Notes: generated by a model not told the origin, from the sequence alone. Positions 38,877 through 47,252 are shown, counted from the first letter of the stretch. The stretch: DNA of 64,000 nt from Cedecea davisae DSM 4568 (GCF_000412335.2 NZ_KE161030.1:642015-706014); one strand, 5' to 3'. Numbers and translations are program-made.

Positions 38877-39659
38877 GTGAGTATGTTTCAGACAATTAAT
38901 AATGAAAAGTATGAACTGGTTCATTTTGAAATCTTATTATCCGAAGTATCGAACCAGGAAAATATTAGCTTTGCCGAGGCATGCGCGGTGATTGCCAGAG
39001 AGGCTTCTTGGCATCTTGAAGGCATACCGTTCAATGAGCCTTTTTATCTGTATGATTATGATGTTATTAATGGATTTAGTAATAGTGATGCTTTTTCAAA
39101 TCAATCGATTAATTTCTTAAAAGATATGGCCCTAGGGGCGGAATTTGCTGAGGAATCAAATCCTGACGTGAAGGGTATGTATTCTAGAATTGATAGTGGA
39201 AGTGGCTGGTATCGAGAGTTCTATTTTAAAGGGACTGAAATAACAATATCTTTTCTAGATACGGGAGTAAATCTTCCTCCATGCTTAGAAAAATTTCGCT
39301 CGCGAGCTGAACAGTTGTTAAAATCTAAAAAAGATAGATTGGCAAAGGAAAGAGCAAAGGCAGGTCAAAAAGAGGCATCACGAGATGAGTTGGAAAAAGA
39401 GATAGAACGCCTACAAACTGAGGTAAAACAACTATTGAGTGAGTTACCTTGTCAATTAGGAGATTTTAGGGATGATGATCCCCTCTTGATTGCCATTCAG
39501 CTACGTAACTCTGAGTGGTCAAATTATGATGAGGATGATCGCAAGTCTATACCCTCTCAAGAAGCGTTGGTTACCCAATTAAAGCAGCAATATAAAAACA
39601 TGCCTGATGCCCAAGCCCGTGCAATAGAAAAAGTTGCCTGCCCTATAAAAAGGAAGTGA
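38877..39659 (+). CDS. Hypothetical protein with coiled coil, satellite gene
   Basis: The frame opens with GTG at 38877 (ATG at 38883 is an alternative) behind GAGGTGG and encodes 260 residues. No family is certain. Residues 135–200 form a charged coiled coil (RSRAEQLLKSKKDRLAKE onward), and the C-terminal 60 residues (DDDPLLIAIQLRNSEWSNY to PIKRK) look like a small separate domain often seen at the ends of enterobacterial island proteins. Codon use and AT content differ from the core genes, in line with transfer. It lies between the integrase and the AlpA regulator. Confidence 0.7.
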   Translation: MSMFQTINNEKYELVHFEILLSEVSNQENISFAEACAVIAREASWHLEGIPFNEPFYLYDYDVINGFSNSDAFSNQSINFLKDMALGAEFAEESNPDVKGMYSRIDSGSGWYREFYFKGTEITISFLDTGVNLPPCLEKFRSRAEQLLKSKKDRLAKERAKAGQKEASRDELEKEIERLQTEVKQLLSELPCQLGDFRDDDPLLIAIQLRNSEWSNYDEDDRKSIPSQEALVTQLKQQYKNMPDAQARAIEKVACPIKRK

Positions 39660-39699
39660 TTAGTCACCCTCATGGTGGAAGTAAGCCTTATATTGTGGG

Positions 39700-39777
39700 T
39701 TTACTCTCACCCTGAGAGTAAAAAGACACTTACCATGATAGTGATGTAAGTCATAAATACCCTTACCCTGATAGTAA
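39700..39777. promoter_or_regulatory. Repeated operator-like motif upstream of alpA
   Basis: The 13-base motif ACCMTGAKAGTRA occurs at 39709–39721, 39732–39744 and 39765–39777. The first copy is part of a perfect 10-base inverted repeat TTTACTCTCA-CCC-TGAGAGTAAA (39700–39722). The array lies 100–175 bases before an AlpA-type regulator and is probably a binding region for it or for another satellite regulator. Confidence 0.6.
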
Positions 39778-39876
39778 TAGCCTCCTTCCTACCATAAGCC
39801 CTATTGTTACGCTGAATTACATTATTTCTGTGTAATCATTTGTCTCGTAAACCTTAATAGACGTTACGAGGTAAAT

Positions 39877-40074
39877 ATGTCTCAGTCATTGATTAGATTT
39901 GCAGAGGTACAAAAGCGCACTGGTTACAGCAAGGCATGGCTATATCGCCTGATGAGCCAGCAGCGTTTTCCTGCCGCTATTAAAATTGGCTCTCGCTCAA
40001 TCGCGTTTATCGAAAGTGAAATTGATGAATGGATTAATCAGCGTATTGCTGAGTCCCGAGGGGAGGCCGCTTAA
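39877..40074 (+). CDS. AlpA/Vis-family regulator
   Basis: The 65-residue protein is a single MerR-like helix-turn-helix (RFAEVQKRTGYSKAWLYRLMSQQRFPAAIKIGSRSIAF) of the AlpA family. In P4 the related Vis protein acts as excisionase and represses the late promoter. In CP4-57, AlpA induces the integrase. It stands alone after a 217-base gap carrying repeated operator-like motifs, and its stop overlaps the start of the next gene. Confidence 0.9.
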   Translation: MSQSLIRFAEVQKRTGYSKAWLYRLMSQQRFPAAIKIGSRSIAFIESEIDEWINQRIAESRGEAA

Positions 40075-40505
40075 TGGAAAAGAAAAACCGCCCATTACAG
40101 GCGGCTAATTCAGATACTCGCACGTCTGATATTACGCCGACCACCAGCACCGTTCAACCATTCAAGCGCACACCGAAGAAGCACCGCGCTCGCGTCTACA
40201 TGCTCCGCACTGGCGTTGAGGGATGGACAGAGAACGACATACTTCGCTATTGCCGCCTTTCATCTGGGCGCAACTATGCGAGCGAGCTTGAGCGCAGCCT
40301 CGATATCCACCTGGAACGCATTGAAGAAAAGAACCCGGACGGCATCGGCGCACATCTCCGCTATCGCTTCGTGAGCCGTGGCGATGTGCTTCGCGTTATC
40401 CAGTTGGTTAACCGCAACGCCGCTGCTGCTGGCTATCAGGGGCTTTCTCAGCCTGAAATTGCCGACATTCTCAACCTTTACCCGGACAACCTTACCGCCG
40501 CTTAA
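40074..40505 (+). CDS. Hypothetical satellite protein
   Basis: The 143-residue protein overlaps the alpA stop and is followed 13 bases later by the antirepressor gene, so the three are probably one operon. The first 45 residues are polar and basic (FKRTPKKHRARVYML). The rest is helical, with GWTENDILRYCRLSSGRNYASELERSLDIHL. I do not recognise a named domain. The basic start suggests contact with nucleic acid. Confidence 0.75.
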   Translation: MEKKNRPLQAANSDTRTSDITPTTSTVQPFKRTPKKHRARVYMLRTGVEGWTENDILRYCRLSSGRNYASELERSLDIHLERIEEKNPDGIGAHLRYRFVSRGDVLRVIQLVNRNAAAAGYQGLSQPEIADILNLYPDNLTAA

Positions 40506-40518
40506 CGGAGCCTGAAAT

Positions 40519-41361
40519 ATGACTATCGAAAAAAGCCGATTCAATTCGGAGGCCGCCCCTCAACCAGCAGCTAGCCGGGGCGCAAATATCAATAACGACT
40601 TTGCCGCTATCGTTCCCGTTATTTCCGGTCAGATTGGCGGGCGAGAAACCAATATTGTGAGCGCAAAGGCATTGCATAAAGCGCTGGGTGTTGGGCGTGA
40701 TTACTCAACGTGGCTTTCCGAACGCATCAAAGATTACGGCTTCGAAAAGGGTGTTGACTACGTGGTGTTTGATTCCCCCATTTCGGGGAACCAAAGTGCA
40801 GAAAACAACCAACTCGACGGCGGATGGGTAACGAAGCGTGGCGGTGACCGCCGCAGCAAAGATACCGGGCTTTCTCTTGGGATGGCTAAAGAGCTAGCGA
40901 TGGTTGAGCGTAACGAGCAAGGCCGTGCCGTTCGCCGTTACTTCATCCAATGTGAAGAAGCCCTACAGCGCAGTGTGCCGGAGATTGCCGCTCGCTATCG
41001 CCAACACCTTAAGGCTCGTATCAGCGCAGCCAGCCGATTCACCGCTATGTGCGAAACGCTTGAGCAGGCACGTATGGAGCAGGGTAAGGCGACGCAGCGA
41101 CACCACTACACCAATGAGAGCAACATGCTTTCTCGCATTGTTCTTGGTGGCCTGACGGCTAAACAGTGGGCGCAGGCTAACGATATTGTGGGTGAGCCAC
41201 GCGACAGCATGAACGCCGACCAACTGGAGCTGCTCGCCTACCTTGAGAACACCAATATCACGTTGATTGATATGGGGATGGAGTTTGAGCAGCGTAAAGC
41301 GGAACTGATGCGCCTTTCCCAGCGGTGGCTATCCAAACACCTTGGGGGAAATCATGCTTAA
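40519..41361 (+). CDS. AntA/AntB-type phage antirepressor
   Basis: The 280-residue protein has the AntA/AntB domain at about residues 40–130 (VSAKALHKALGVGRDYSTWLSERI to RRYFIQCEEAL). Proteins of this kind bind and inactivate phage repressors. The C-terminal part (RYRQHLKARISAASRFTAMCETL onward) is helical and may be a second DNA- or protein-binding module. In a satellite it could sense or provoke a helper phage by acting on its repressor; that is an inference. Confidence 0.85.
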   Translation: MTIEKSRFNSEAAPQPAASRGANINNDFAAIVPVISGQIGGRETNIVSAKALHKALGVGRDYSTWLSERIKDYGFEKGVDYVVFDSPISGNQSAENNQLDGGWVTKRGGDRRSKDTGLSLGMAKELAMVERNEQGRAVRRYFIQCEEALQRSVPEIAARYRQHLKARISAASRFTAMCETLEQARMEQGKATQRHHYTNESNMLSRIVLGGLTAKQWAQANDIVGEPRDSMNADQLELLAYLENTNITLIDMGMEFEQRKAELMRLSQRWLSKHLGGNHA

Positions 41362-41787
41362 TGTCGCCGTCCAGAATAAAGCCTTTCCCCTGGCTGGCCT
41401 GTTAGCAAATGTTAGCCCTCAGAACCTGATAAAACCTGAAGCGGAGAGCGACAGCCTGTTATCAATTGTTATGGCTCAGGGCTTGCCGAACCTCACAAAA
41501 CCTCACCTTGGTAACCTGTCAAAACCTGACATTGAAACCGCTGTGATGATGACAAATGATGACATTTCGAACCGAGGAAAACATAGAGCGCAAGTGGTGG
41601 AAGCTGGCATAACAATGCCAGCTAATGCCAGCCCATCGTTTTCTCGTCGTGGTGACGCGGATGGTTTCGATACCAGTACGCACACGCGTGAAGGGGAGTT
41701 TCTGGAGTCCATAAAAAAGGAGTTTTCGGACTCCATAAAAAAGGGCAGCCATAAAGCCGCCCTTTGGGGAAATGCCAGCGTGGATCA
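41354..41787 (+). other. Possible coding remnant after the antirepressor
   Basis: A frame opens with ATG at 41354 behind GGGGGA and stays open to 42367, in phase with the Icd-like gene. Its middle runs antisense to a real minus-strand gene (41788–41973) and over that gene's terminator. The stretch therefore probably holds at most a short or decayed gene. It contains three 17-base repeats AACCTSNNAAAACCTSA (41423, 41489, 41513) and two copies of GASTCCATAAAAAAGG (41705, 41729). Confidence 0.3.
41735..41764 (-). terminator. Terminator of the minus-strand RHH gene
   Basis: On the minus strand a stem (41759–41764 with 41741–41746) is followed by a run of T at 41735–41740. It lies 24 bases after the stop at 41788. 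Confidence 0.8.
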
Positions 41788-41973
41788 CTACTCTGGCGCG
41801 TCTACTTTTGATTTGCGGCGTTGGCGTCGCTTTACCTCACCACGCATAGCGGTAACGATAAATTGCGCATCACTTTCACCTTCCTCTTTGACCAACTCAA
41901 CCTCGGTAAGCACATCAAGAGGGACTCTTGCTGTTTTCTGCCGAGACTTATTGTTAGTTGTACCCGTTGCCAT
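41788..41973 (-). CDS. Small RHH-like protein, YlcI/YnfO type
   Basis: Starting at the ATG ending at 41973, the gene encodes 61 residues: a polar start, then TARVPLDVLTEVELVKEEG, the beta-strand and helix of a ribbon-helix-helix, and a basic tail. It resembles the YlcI/YnfO family of prophages. It has its own terminator. Its upstream region carries two copies of AGGTGGGAGTCA, so it may bind there and control itself and the divergent Icd-like transcript. Confidence 0.78.
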   Translation of the reverse strand: MATGTTNNKSRQKTARVPLDVLTEVELVKEEGESDAQFIVTAMRGEVKRRQRRKSKVDAPE

Positions 41974-41992
41974 ATCTATGACTCCTTGCATT

Positions 41993-42061
41993 AGGTGGGA
42001 GTCATTATGCATTAAAAAAGGTCGGTGTAAACACTTGAGGTGGGAGTCACTTTGCTATAGT
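41993..42061. promoter_or_regulatory. Divergent control region with AGGTGGGAGTCA repeats
   Basis: AGGTGGGAGTCA occurs at 41993–42004 and 42038–42049. A rightward promoter candidate (TTGAGG at 42035, TATAGT at 42056) overlaps the second copy, so a protein bound there would block it. The spacer of 15 is short. Confidence 0.5.
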
Positions 42062-42088
42062 GTTTACCGTGAAGGTGACTTGCACCTT

Positions 42089-42182
42089 GCAGCTATGAAA
42101 GCAACGAAGCCCAGAGGTGCGTCAACACCAACCGGGCTTCTAACCACCACCGTTAGCGAAAGTAACGAGGCAGCTATGAAAG
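42089..42182 (+). ncRNA. Possible CI-RNA-like immunity leader
   Basis: GCAGCTATGAAAG occurs twice (42089–42101, 42170–42182). Between them lies a stem GAAGCCC/GGGCTTC (42105–42140 region) with an inner GGTG/CACC pairing, then CTAAC…GTTAG. This is like P4, where a short structured CI RNA pairs with two similar leader sequences and stops early transcription. Similarity is by layout only. Confidence 0.35.
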
Positions 42183-42367
42183 AGCATATCACACACCCGC
42201 AAGGGCGGCAGTCCTACACCTGGCGTTTTCTGGCGCTAAGCGCCATCGGGCGCAACGTCATTCACATCACCGCCACCACCGAACGCGAAGCCCGCGAGCA
42301 ATCCCCAGCTGGCTGCGTGATGGCATTCGCTGGCCGAATCCGTCAGGAGGTGCGCCATGCACAATAA
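42095..42367 (+). CDS. Host cell-division inhibitor Icd-like protein
   Basis: From the ATG at 42095 the gene encodes 90 residues; an inner ATG at 42176 would give the conserved 63-residue core. The core GRQSYTWRFLALSAIGRNVIHITATTEREAREQSPAGCVMAFAGRI is typical of Icd-like proteins of P1 and P4-type elements. P1 Icd blocks host division. The gene sits on the early leader just after the CI-RNA-like structure, the place of kil/ash genes in P4. Confidence 0.75.
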   Translation: MKATKPRGASTPTGLLTTTVSESNEAAMKEHITHPQGRQSYTWRFLALSAIGRNVIHITATTEREAREQSPAGCVMAFAGRIRQEVRHAQ

Positions 42368-42534
42368 AATTTCACGTTTTTTGTTCCCTGTCTCATCAAT
42401 CTGCCGGGAACAAGCACATGTTGTTCAAATAACGAACAGTTTGGTTCGTTTAACAAATCGGAACGAAGAAGGAGAAATTGTTGTTCTTCGCTCAACTGGA
42501 TTTTCTAGTTTGAACAATCACATGGAGGTATCCC

Positions 42535-42777
42535 ATGACTAGCATTAGCCATCAAAGCGGCCTGCCGTCAGCATCATCCCTGGACTCAATAAAAACCATG
42601 CAGATTATTGACGCCCTGTGTCGGGTCGAACAAGCACAACAGGTTTTATCTGTGTGGATGGAGGCCAACATATCCGATTCAACCACCTTTCATATGATGG
42701 GGGCATTAGTGTCCCTCCTGGAAGGCGTGCCAGAGGCAATAGAACACTTCCGAGTAACCGGGGAGCCGTCGCTATGA
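42535..42777 (+). CDS. Small satellite protein, paralogue of the next gene
   Basis: The 80-residue acidic protein has a core (IIDALCRVEQAQQVLSVWMEA…GALVSLLEGV) that clearly matches the product of 42774–42995, so the two arose by duplication. The start at 42535 follows TGGAGG. The stop overlaps the next start (ATGA). Family function is unknown. Such short helical proteins stand between the leader and the primase in P4-like elements. Confidence 0.75.
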   Translation: MTSISHQSGLPSASSLDSIKTMQIIDALCRVEQAQQVLSVWMEANISDSTTFHMMGALVSLLEGVPEAIEHFRVTGEPSL

Positions 42778-42995
42778 AAACCATGAACCTGTGTGATGCG
42801 GTTTGCCAGATTGAGCAGGCTCAGATTGTTTTAGAAATGTGGCTGGAAAGCACCACTAAAGACGCAGATCCCGACATTCCTCGCCTTATTGGCGCAGTCA
42901 TGACTCTGTTAAATGGCGTCTCTGAGTCAGTCAGTAAAGCTGATACCGAGCTTGGCGATTATGTGATGCGTGAGCACAAGGCGGGAAAACGATGA
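42774..42995 (+). CDS. Small satellite protein, second copy
   Basis: The 73-residue protein (MKTMNLCDAVCQIEQAQIVLEMW) is paralogous to the gene before it and is coupled to it by an ATGA overlap. It also overlaps the next gene by 4 bases. The conserved pattern is a helix beginning with D-A-[VL]-C-[RQ]-[VI]-E-Q-A-Q, an aromatic W-x-E, and a second helix ending in LLxGV. The role is unknown. Confidence 0.75.
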   Translation: MKTMNLCDAVCQIEQAQIVLEMWLESTTKDADPDIPRLIGAVMTLLNGVSESVSKADTELGDYVMREHKAGKR

Positions 42996-43237
42996 GCCAG
43001 CATGAAAAAACCACCGACTTTAATCATTTTAAAGCGGCAGAGCGCCGGGTGGGTCAAATTGAGGCGCTGCTGATAGCTATAGGGCACGCTGTAGAAAAGA
43101 TGGATGAAACCAGTCTGGAACAGGCGATATCTGGCGTTCGCGCGTTAAACAGCACCCTTTATTCTGAATTTGAGTACATGAAAAAGTACGAGACCCAACA
43201 GCAATGCGGGACTACCAGCGCAGGAGCCACAGCATGA
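42992..43237 (+). CDS. Small hypothetical satellite protein
   Basis: The 81-residue protein overlaps both neighbours by 4 bases, so it is part of a tight run of small genes leading to the primase. It is helical (HFKAAERRVGQIEALLIAIGHAVEKMDETSLEQAISGVRALNS) and resembles the two preceding proteins only in general helix pattern. There is no recognised domain. Confidence 0.7.
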   Translation: MSQHEKTTDFNHFKAAERRVGQIEALLIAIGHAVEKMDETSLEQAISGVRALNSTLYSEFEYMKKYETQQQCGTTSAGATA

Positions 43238-43413
43238 AACAGGTATACAAAAACCCTCAAGAGCTTGTAGCGATGGATGCGTTGATGAAGATTACCGCTT
43301 TGCTTAATGCCGCTCAGTTCCTCACAGCAAATGAGGATGAAAGTCAGGCAGCTCTAGAACTTATTGGGCTTGCTGAGGATGTGGCTCATCGCGCCATGGA
43401 GGGTAAAGCATGA
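43234..43413 (+). CDS. Small hypothetical satellite protein
   Basis: The ATG at 43234, behind CAGGAG, overlaps the previous stop and gives 59 residues (MKQVYKNPQELVAMDALMKITALLNAAQFL). The helix–loop–helix form with an acidic middle again recalls the neighbouring small proteins. Its stop overlaps the next start by 4 bases. Function unknown. Confidence 0.68.
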   Translation: MKQVYKNPQELVAMDALMKITALLNAAQFLTANEDESQAALELIGLAEDVAHRAMEGKA

Positions 43414-44018
43414 GTATCCTTGTTGATGCCGTCCCATGCGGTGTAAGAATCACCACCAGAGATAAAGCCGGTAATGGAGCGTTCCAGTTTATTGCCTACG
43501 AAGATGCGATAAAGCGCCTTGATGCCGGGGAATATGACGATTCGATGAATACGGATGGTGACTTACCCGGTATTGGAACAAAAATCCATTGCGCCGTCGC
43601 TGAGGGGGGCGCTTACGGCTATTTCGATTTCAATGCGCAGCACAACGTCATTATGTGGCGGTGGCTTATTACCGCTGCGTTTATCACTGAGATGAAGAGC
43701 GAAAACGGTGTAGCTACCGTTACACAACACGATGGCACTTCATTAAACGTAGCGCTCTACTCCAACGGCAAAACATCCCTCCCGGTTTATCCGCAGGCCA
43801 CCCGGCTGGCAATGGCTAACAATATCGAAGGAACAATGCTTGAGCGATACGGAGAGGAGAAAGGCACTGAGAACGCCATTATGTTCTATCGCGCCATGCT
43901 GGATGCTGAGCGAGGCGAACTGACCACTTTTGGGCGTGACATGCTGGCGGAAATGCATGATCACTTTATTGCTGATTTAGAAGAAAACGGCTGGCCTGAA
44001 ATGCCAGTAGCGCACTGA
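43410..44018 (+). CDS. Hypothetical satellite protein, 202 residues
   Basis: The 202-residue protein is coupled to the gene before it by a 4-base overlap. The N-terminal half is rich in strands (VPCGVRITTRDKAGNGAFQFIAYEDAIKRLD); the C-terminal half is helical and acidic. I do not recognise the family. Its position in the early run before the primase argues for a part in early satellite growth or host takeover. Confidence 0.7.
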   Translation: MSILVDAVPCGVRITTRDKAGNGAFQFIAYEDAIKRLDAGEYDDSMNTDGDLPGIGTKIHCAVAEGGAYGYFDFNAQHNVIMWRWLITAAFITEMKSENGVATVTQHDGTSLNVALYSNGKTSLPVYPQATRLAMANNIEGTMLERYGEEKGTENAIMFYRAMLDAERGELTTFGRDMLAEMHDHFIADLEENGWPEMPVAH

Positions 44019-44027
44019 GGAGGCAGC

Positions 44028-44378
44028 GTGATTACTAAACACTTCCGACTGAATGCGCTGGCGAATCAGTACGTTTCAAACCTGTATGACAATGTAAGAC
44101 AGTCGAACAACGACGACGCTTTTATGTTAGATGCGGGCGGGCAGCCTGTCCGTGTTCAGATTATGGGCGGCATTAAGGGTATGCGCGATTTAATAGACGG
44201 CTATTTACTGGAGGCGCTGAAAATAAGTTATCCGCAGTGGGAGAGCGTCGGGGTTGCGTTGCTCGAAAAGTGTGTTGATAGCAACGGGATTACCCCTTAC
44301 GGCCTGAGTATCTGGGACAGCATTAAAGGCGACATGGGCGCAACAGTTGCCCGCAGCGGAGGGCATGACAATGCGTAG
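44028..44378 (+). CDS. Hypothetical satellite protein, 116 residues
   Basis: It starts with GTG at 44028 after a strong TGAGGAGG site and encodes 116 residues (ITKHFRLNALANQYVSNLYDNVRQSNND). No domain is recognised. It overlaps the start of the primase gene by 8 bases, so translation of the two is probably linked, which would fit a replication accessory, but this is inference. Confidence 0.7.
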   Translation: MITKHFRLNALANQYVSNLYDNVRQSNNDDAFMLDAGGQPVRVQIMGGIKGMRDLIDGYLLEALKISYPQWESVGVALLEKCVDSNGITPYGLSIWDSIKGDMGATVARSGGHDNA

Positions 44379-47226
44379 TATCGAGCTTATCCGGGAAGTG
44401 ACTCACGCCGCAGCAAATAACTGGCCTGCTGTTCTGGCTGGCCTGAATATCGATGTGCCGGATTCCCCGCGAAAACATGCCGCCTGCCCTGCGTGTGGCG
44501 GTAAAGATCGCTTTCGTTTCGATGATAACGGGCGCGGTAGCTTTATCTGCAACCAGTGCGGCGCAGGTGACGGGTTAGACCTGATACAGAAGGTTAGCCG
44601 TTGCGCTGCGACAGAAGCGGCGAGAATGGCCGCTGATGTGCTGGGTATTGATTACCGGGCAACCGAATCAGACCCGGAGGCGGCCAGCCAGAGACAATCC
44701 CAACTGGACACTGAGCGGCAGCAGCACGAGCAGGAGCGCCAGCAGCGGGCGGCAGAGGACACAGAGCAGCGCCGGGCTACGTTTGCCCGTCTGTTTGATG
44801 AATTGCGCCAGAAGTCCGCTCAGGGCGAATCTGAGTACCTGATAAGCAAAGGGCTGAACGGCTTCACCTTCCCCATTCTTCCCGATGGATCGATATTGCT
44901 TCCGCTGGTGGGCGAAACTGGCAACATCGCCGCAGCTCAGACCATTACCCCGCAGGGAGAAAAGCGCCTCCTGACCGGTTCAGCGAAGCGCGGGTCTTGT
45001 CACGTTGTAAACGCGCCAGAAGCGCCGCAGTGCGTTTTAATCGCTGAGGGGCTGGCTACCGCCATGACAGCGCACAGGATGCGACCTGCGGCGCTTACAG
45101 TGGCAGCAATCGACGCTGGCAACCTGCTTCCCGTTGCCGAAGTCATGCGACGTAAACACCCAAAGGCAGAAATCATCCTTTGCGCAGACAACGACCATCA
45201 CGACGACCAGCCAAATACCGGGAAGCTGGCCGCAGAGAAAGCCGCCGCTGCCGTGGCTGGCTGGGTGGCAATGCCGCCCGGTGGGCATAAAGCCGACTGG
45301 AACGACTACCACCAGCAAAACGGGCTGGAAGCAGCTACAGCAGCGTTTAATGGTTCGATGTACCAGATGTACCAGACGCAGGAGAAGGGCGTGAGCGTCC
45401 AATATGAGGTGACTGATAAGGGCGAGGTTGGGTCGAGTAATTGGCCCGACAACAACAAGATCGCAACAAGGGATTTGCCCGATAACGGCACGGTTACGGC
45501 AACGATTCAGGAAGAAACGGACGGCGGGAAAGACCCGCTAAAACCCCGCATTGAGAGCCGCAAAGATGGCGTTTTCTGGGTATCTCCGAAAGTGGATAAA
45601 GACAGCGGCGAGGTTATCAGCAACGAAAGCTGGCTATCTTCCCCGCTGGAGGTTATCGGCACCGGGCGGGACGACAAAGACCAGTATCTTGTCCTCCGCT
45701 GGCTGGCCTTTGGTTCAAACGTCCCCACCACCGCAGCCGTGCCGCTGGCTGATATCGGTGAGCGCGAGGGCTGGCGAACCCTGAAAGCTGGGGGGATCAA
45801 CGTCACCACCAAAAGCAGCTTACGGGCAATCCTCGCTGACTGGCTACAGCGCAGTGGCTCACGGCAGATATGGCGCGTTGCTCATGCCACAGGCTGGCAG
45901 TGCGGGGCGTATATCATGCCAGACGGGGAAATCATCGGGGAACCAGAGCACCCGGTACTGTTCAGCGGGCGCAGTTCAGCGGCCAGCGGGTACACACAGA
46001 AAGGCACAGCTGAAAGCTGGCGCGGTAGCGTGGCGCGTCTGGCAGACGGTAACTATTCGATGATGGCAGCGGTCGGGGCATCGCTTGCCGCTCCATTGCT
46101 TGGATTGTGTGGCGCTGACGGGTTCGGCCTCCACTTCTACGAGCAAAGCAGCGCGGGCAAGACGACCACAGCAAACGTGGCCGCCAGTCTGTACGGAAAC
46201 CCTGATTTACTCCGTCTCACCTGGTACGGTACGGCGCTGGGGCTGGCAAACGAAGCCGCCGCCCACAATGACGGGCTGATGCCACTGGATGAAGTCGGGC
46301 AGGGGGCTGACCCGGTAAGCGTCTCACAGGCCGCCTACGCGCTTTTTAACGGCGTAGGCAAGCTGCAGGGTGCAAAAGAGGGCGGCAACCGGGATCTGAA
46401 ACGCTGGCGAACCGTCGCTATCAGTACCGGAGAAATGGATCTGGAAACGTTTATCGCCACTGCCGGGAGAAAGACAAAAGCCGGGCAACTGGTGCGCCTG
46501 CTTAATATCCCAATGAGCAAAGCGATTCGCTTCCACGACCACCAGAACGGTAAGCAGCACGCCGACGCCCTGAAAGATGCCTGGCAGCACAACCACGGCA
46601 CAGCCGGGCGCGAATGGGTGAAATGGCTGTCAGGCCACCAGCAGCAGGCCATCGATACCGTTCGGGATTGTGAATCACGCTGGCGTAGCCTGATACCTGC
46701 CGATTATGGTGAGCAGGTTCACCGTGTAGGCGCACGTTTCGCCATTCTGGAGGCTGCTTTACTGCTGGGCTGCGTTGTCACCGGGTGGGATGCGCAAAGC
46801 TGCCGTGATGCCGTACAGCACACCTACAACGCATGGCTGCGTGAGTTCGGCACCGGGAACCGGGAGCACATGCAGATTGTCGAGCAGACAGAGGCTTTTC
46901 TCAACGCTTTCGGCCTGAGCCGGTTCGCACCGTTCCCATACAGCCCCGGCGATTTGCCTATCCGTGATTTGGCAGGGTACAGGCACAGGGGAAGCCATGA
47001 ACGTGATCCGATTACCTTCTACACCTTCCCGGCTACATTTGAGCAGGAGATAGCCAAAGGGTTTAACGCCAAGCAGTTTGCCGAGGTGCTGAAGAAGGCC
47101 GGGATGCTCACCCCGCCCACCAGCGGGAGAGGCTATCAGCGTAAATCCCCGCGCATTGAGGGGCGGCAGATTAACGTCTATGTGCTCAACTATCTGCCGG
47201 AGGACGACGACCAGCCAGAGGAATAA
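44371..47226 (+). CDS. P4-type primase–helicase with Toprim and DUF927
   Basis: The ATG at 44371 has GGAGG 8 bases upstream and gives 951 residues; ATG 44365 is too close to that site. The zinc-binding primase part has Cys39, Cys42, Cys60 and Cys63. A Toprim domain follows (Glu226 in LIAEGLATA, Asp273 and Asp275 in ADNDHHDD). The C-terminal half is a DUF927-type helicase with a Walker A-like SSAGKTTT near residue 595. It combines origin priming and unwinding as P4 alpha does. It probably binds the TTGGTTCA clusters directly after its stop and at 54053. Confidence 0.88.
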   Translation: MRSIELIREVTHAAANNWPAVLAGLNIDVPDSPRKHAACPACGGKDRFRFDDNGRGSFICNQCGAGDGLDLIQKVSRCAATEAARMAADVLGIDYRATESDPEAASQRQSQLDTERQQHEQERQQRAAEDTEQRRATFARLFDELRQKSAQGESEYLISKGLNGFTFPILPDGSILLPLVGETGNIAAAQTITPQGEKRLLTGSAKRGSCHVVNAPEAPQCVLIAEGLATAMTAHRMRPAALTVAAIDAGNLLPVAEVMRRKHPKAEIILCADNDHHDDQPNTGKLAAEKAAAAVAGWVAMPPGGHKADWNDYHQQNGLEAATAAFNGSMYQMYQTQEKGVSVQYEVTDKGEVGSSNWPDNNKIATRDLPDNGTVTATIQEETDGGKDPLKPRIESRKDGVFWVSPKVDKDSGEVISNESWLSSPLEVIGTGRDDKDQYLVLRWLAFGSNVPTTAAVPLADIGEREGWRTLKAGGINVTTKSSLRAILADWLQRSGSRQIWRVAHATGWQCGAYIMPDGEIIGEPEHPVLFSGRSSAASGYTQKGTAESWRGSVARLADGNYSMMAAVGASLAAPLLGLCGADGFGLHFYEQSSAGKTTTANVAASLYGNPDLLRLTWYGTALGLANEAAAHNDGLMPLDEVGQGADPVSVSQAAYALFNGVGKLQGAKEGGNRDLKRWRTVAISTGEMDLETFIATAGRKTKAGQLVRLLNIPMSKAIRFHDHQNGKQHADALKDAWQHNHGTAGREWVKWLSGHQQQAIDTVRDCESRWRSLIPADYGEQVHRVGARFAILEAALLLGCVVTGWDAQSCRDAVQHTYNAWLREFGTGNREHMQIVEQTEAFLNAFGLSRFAPFPYSPGDLPIRDLAGYRHRGSHERDPITFYTFPATFEQEIAKGFNAKQFAEVLKKAGMLTPPTSGRGYQRKSPRIEGRQINVYVLNYLPEDDDQPEE

Positions 47227-47252
47227 TTTTCTTCATGTGCGTAGAAAAGGTG

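Noticed and set aside
41342..42367. 341-codon frame as a single protein
   Set aside because: Its middle is antisense to a small gene with its own terminator; only the Icd-like end is well supported.
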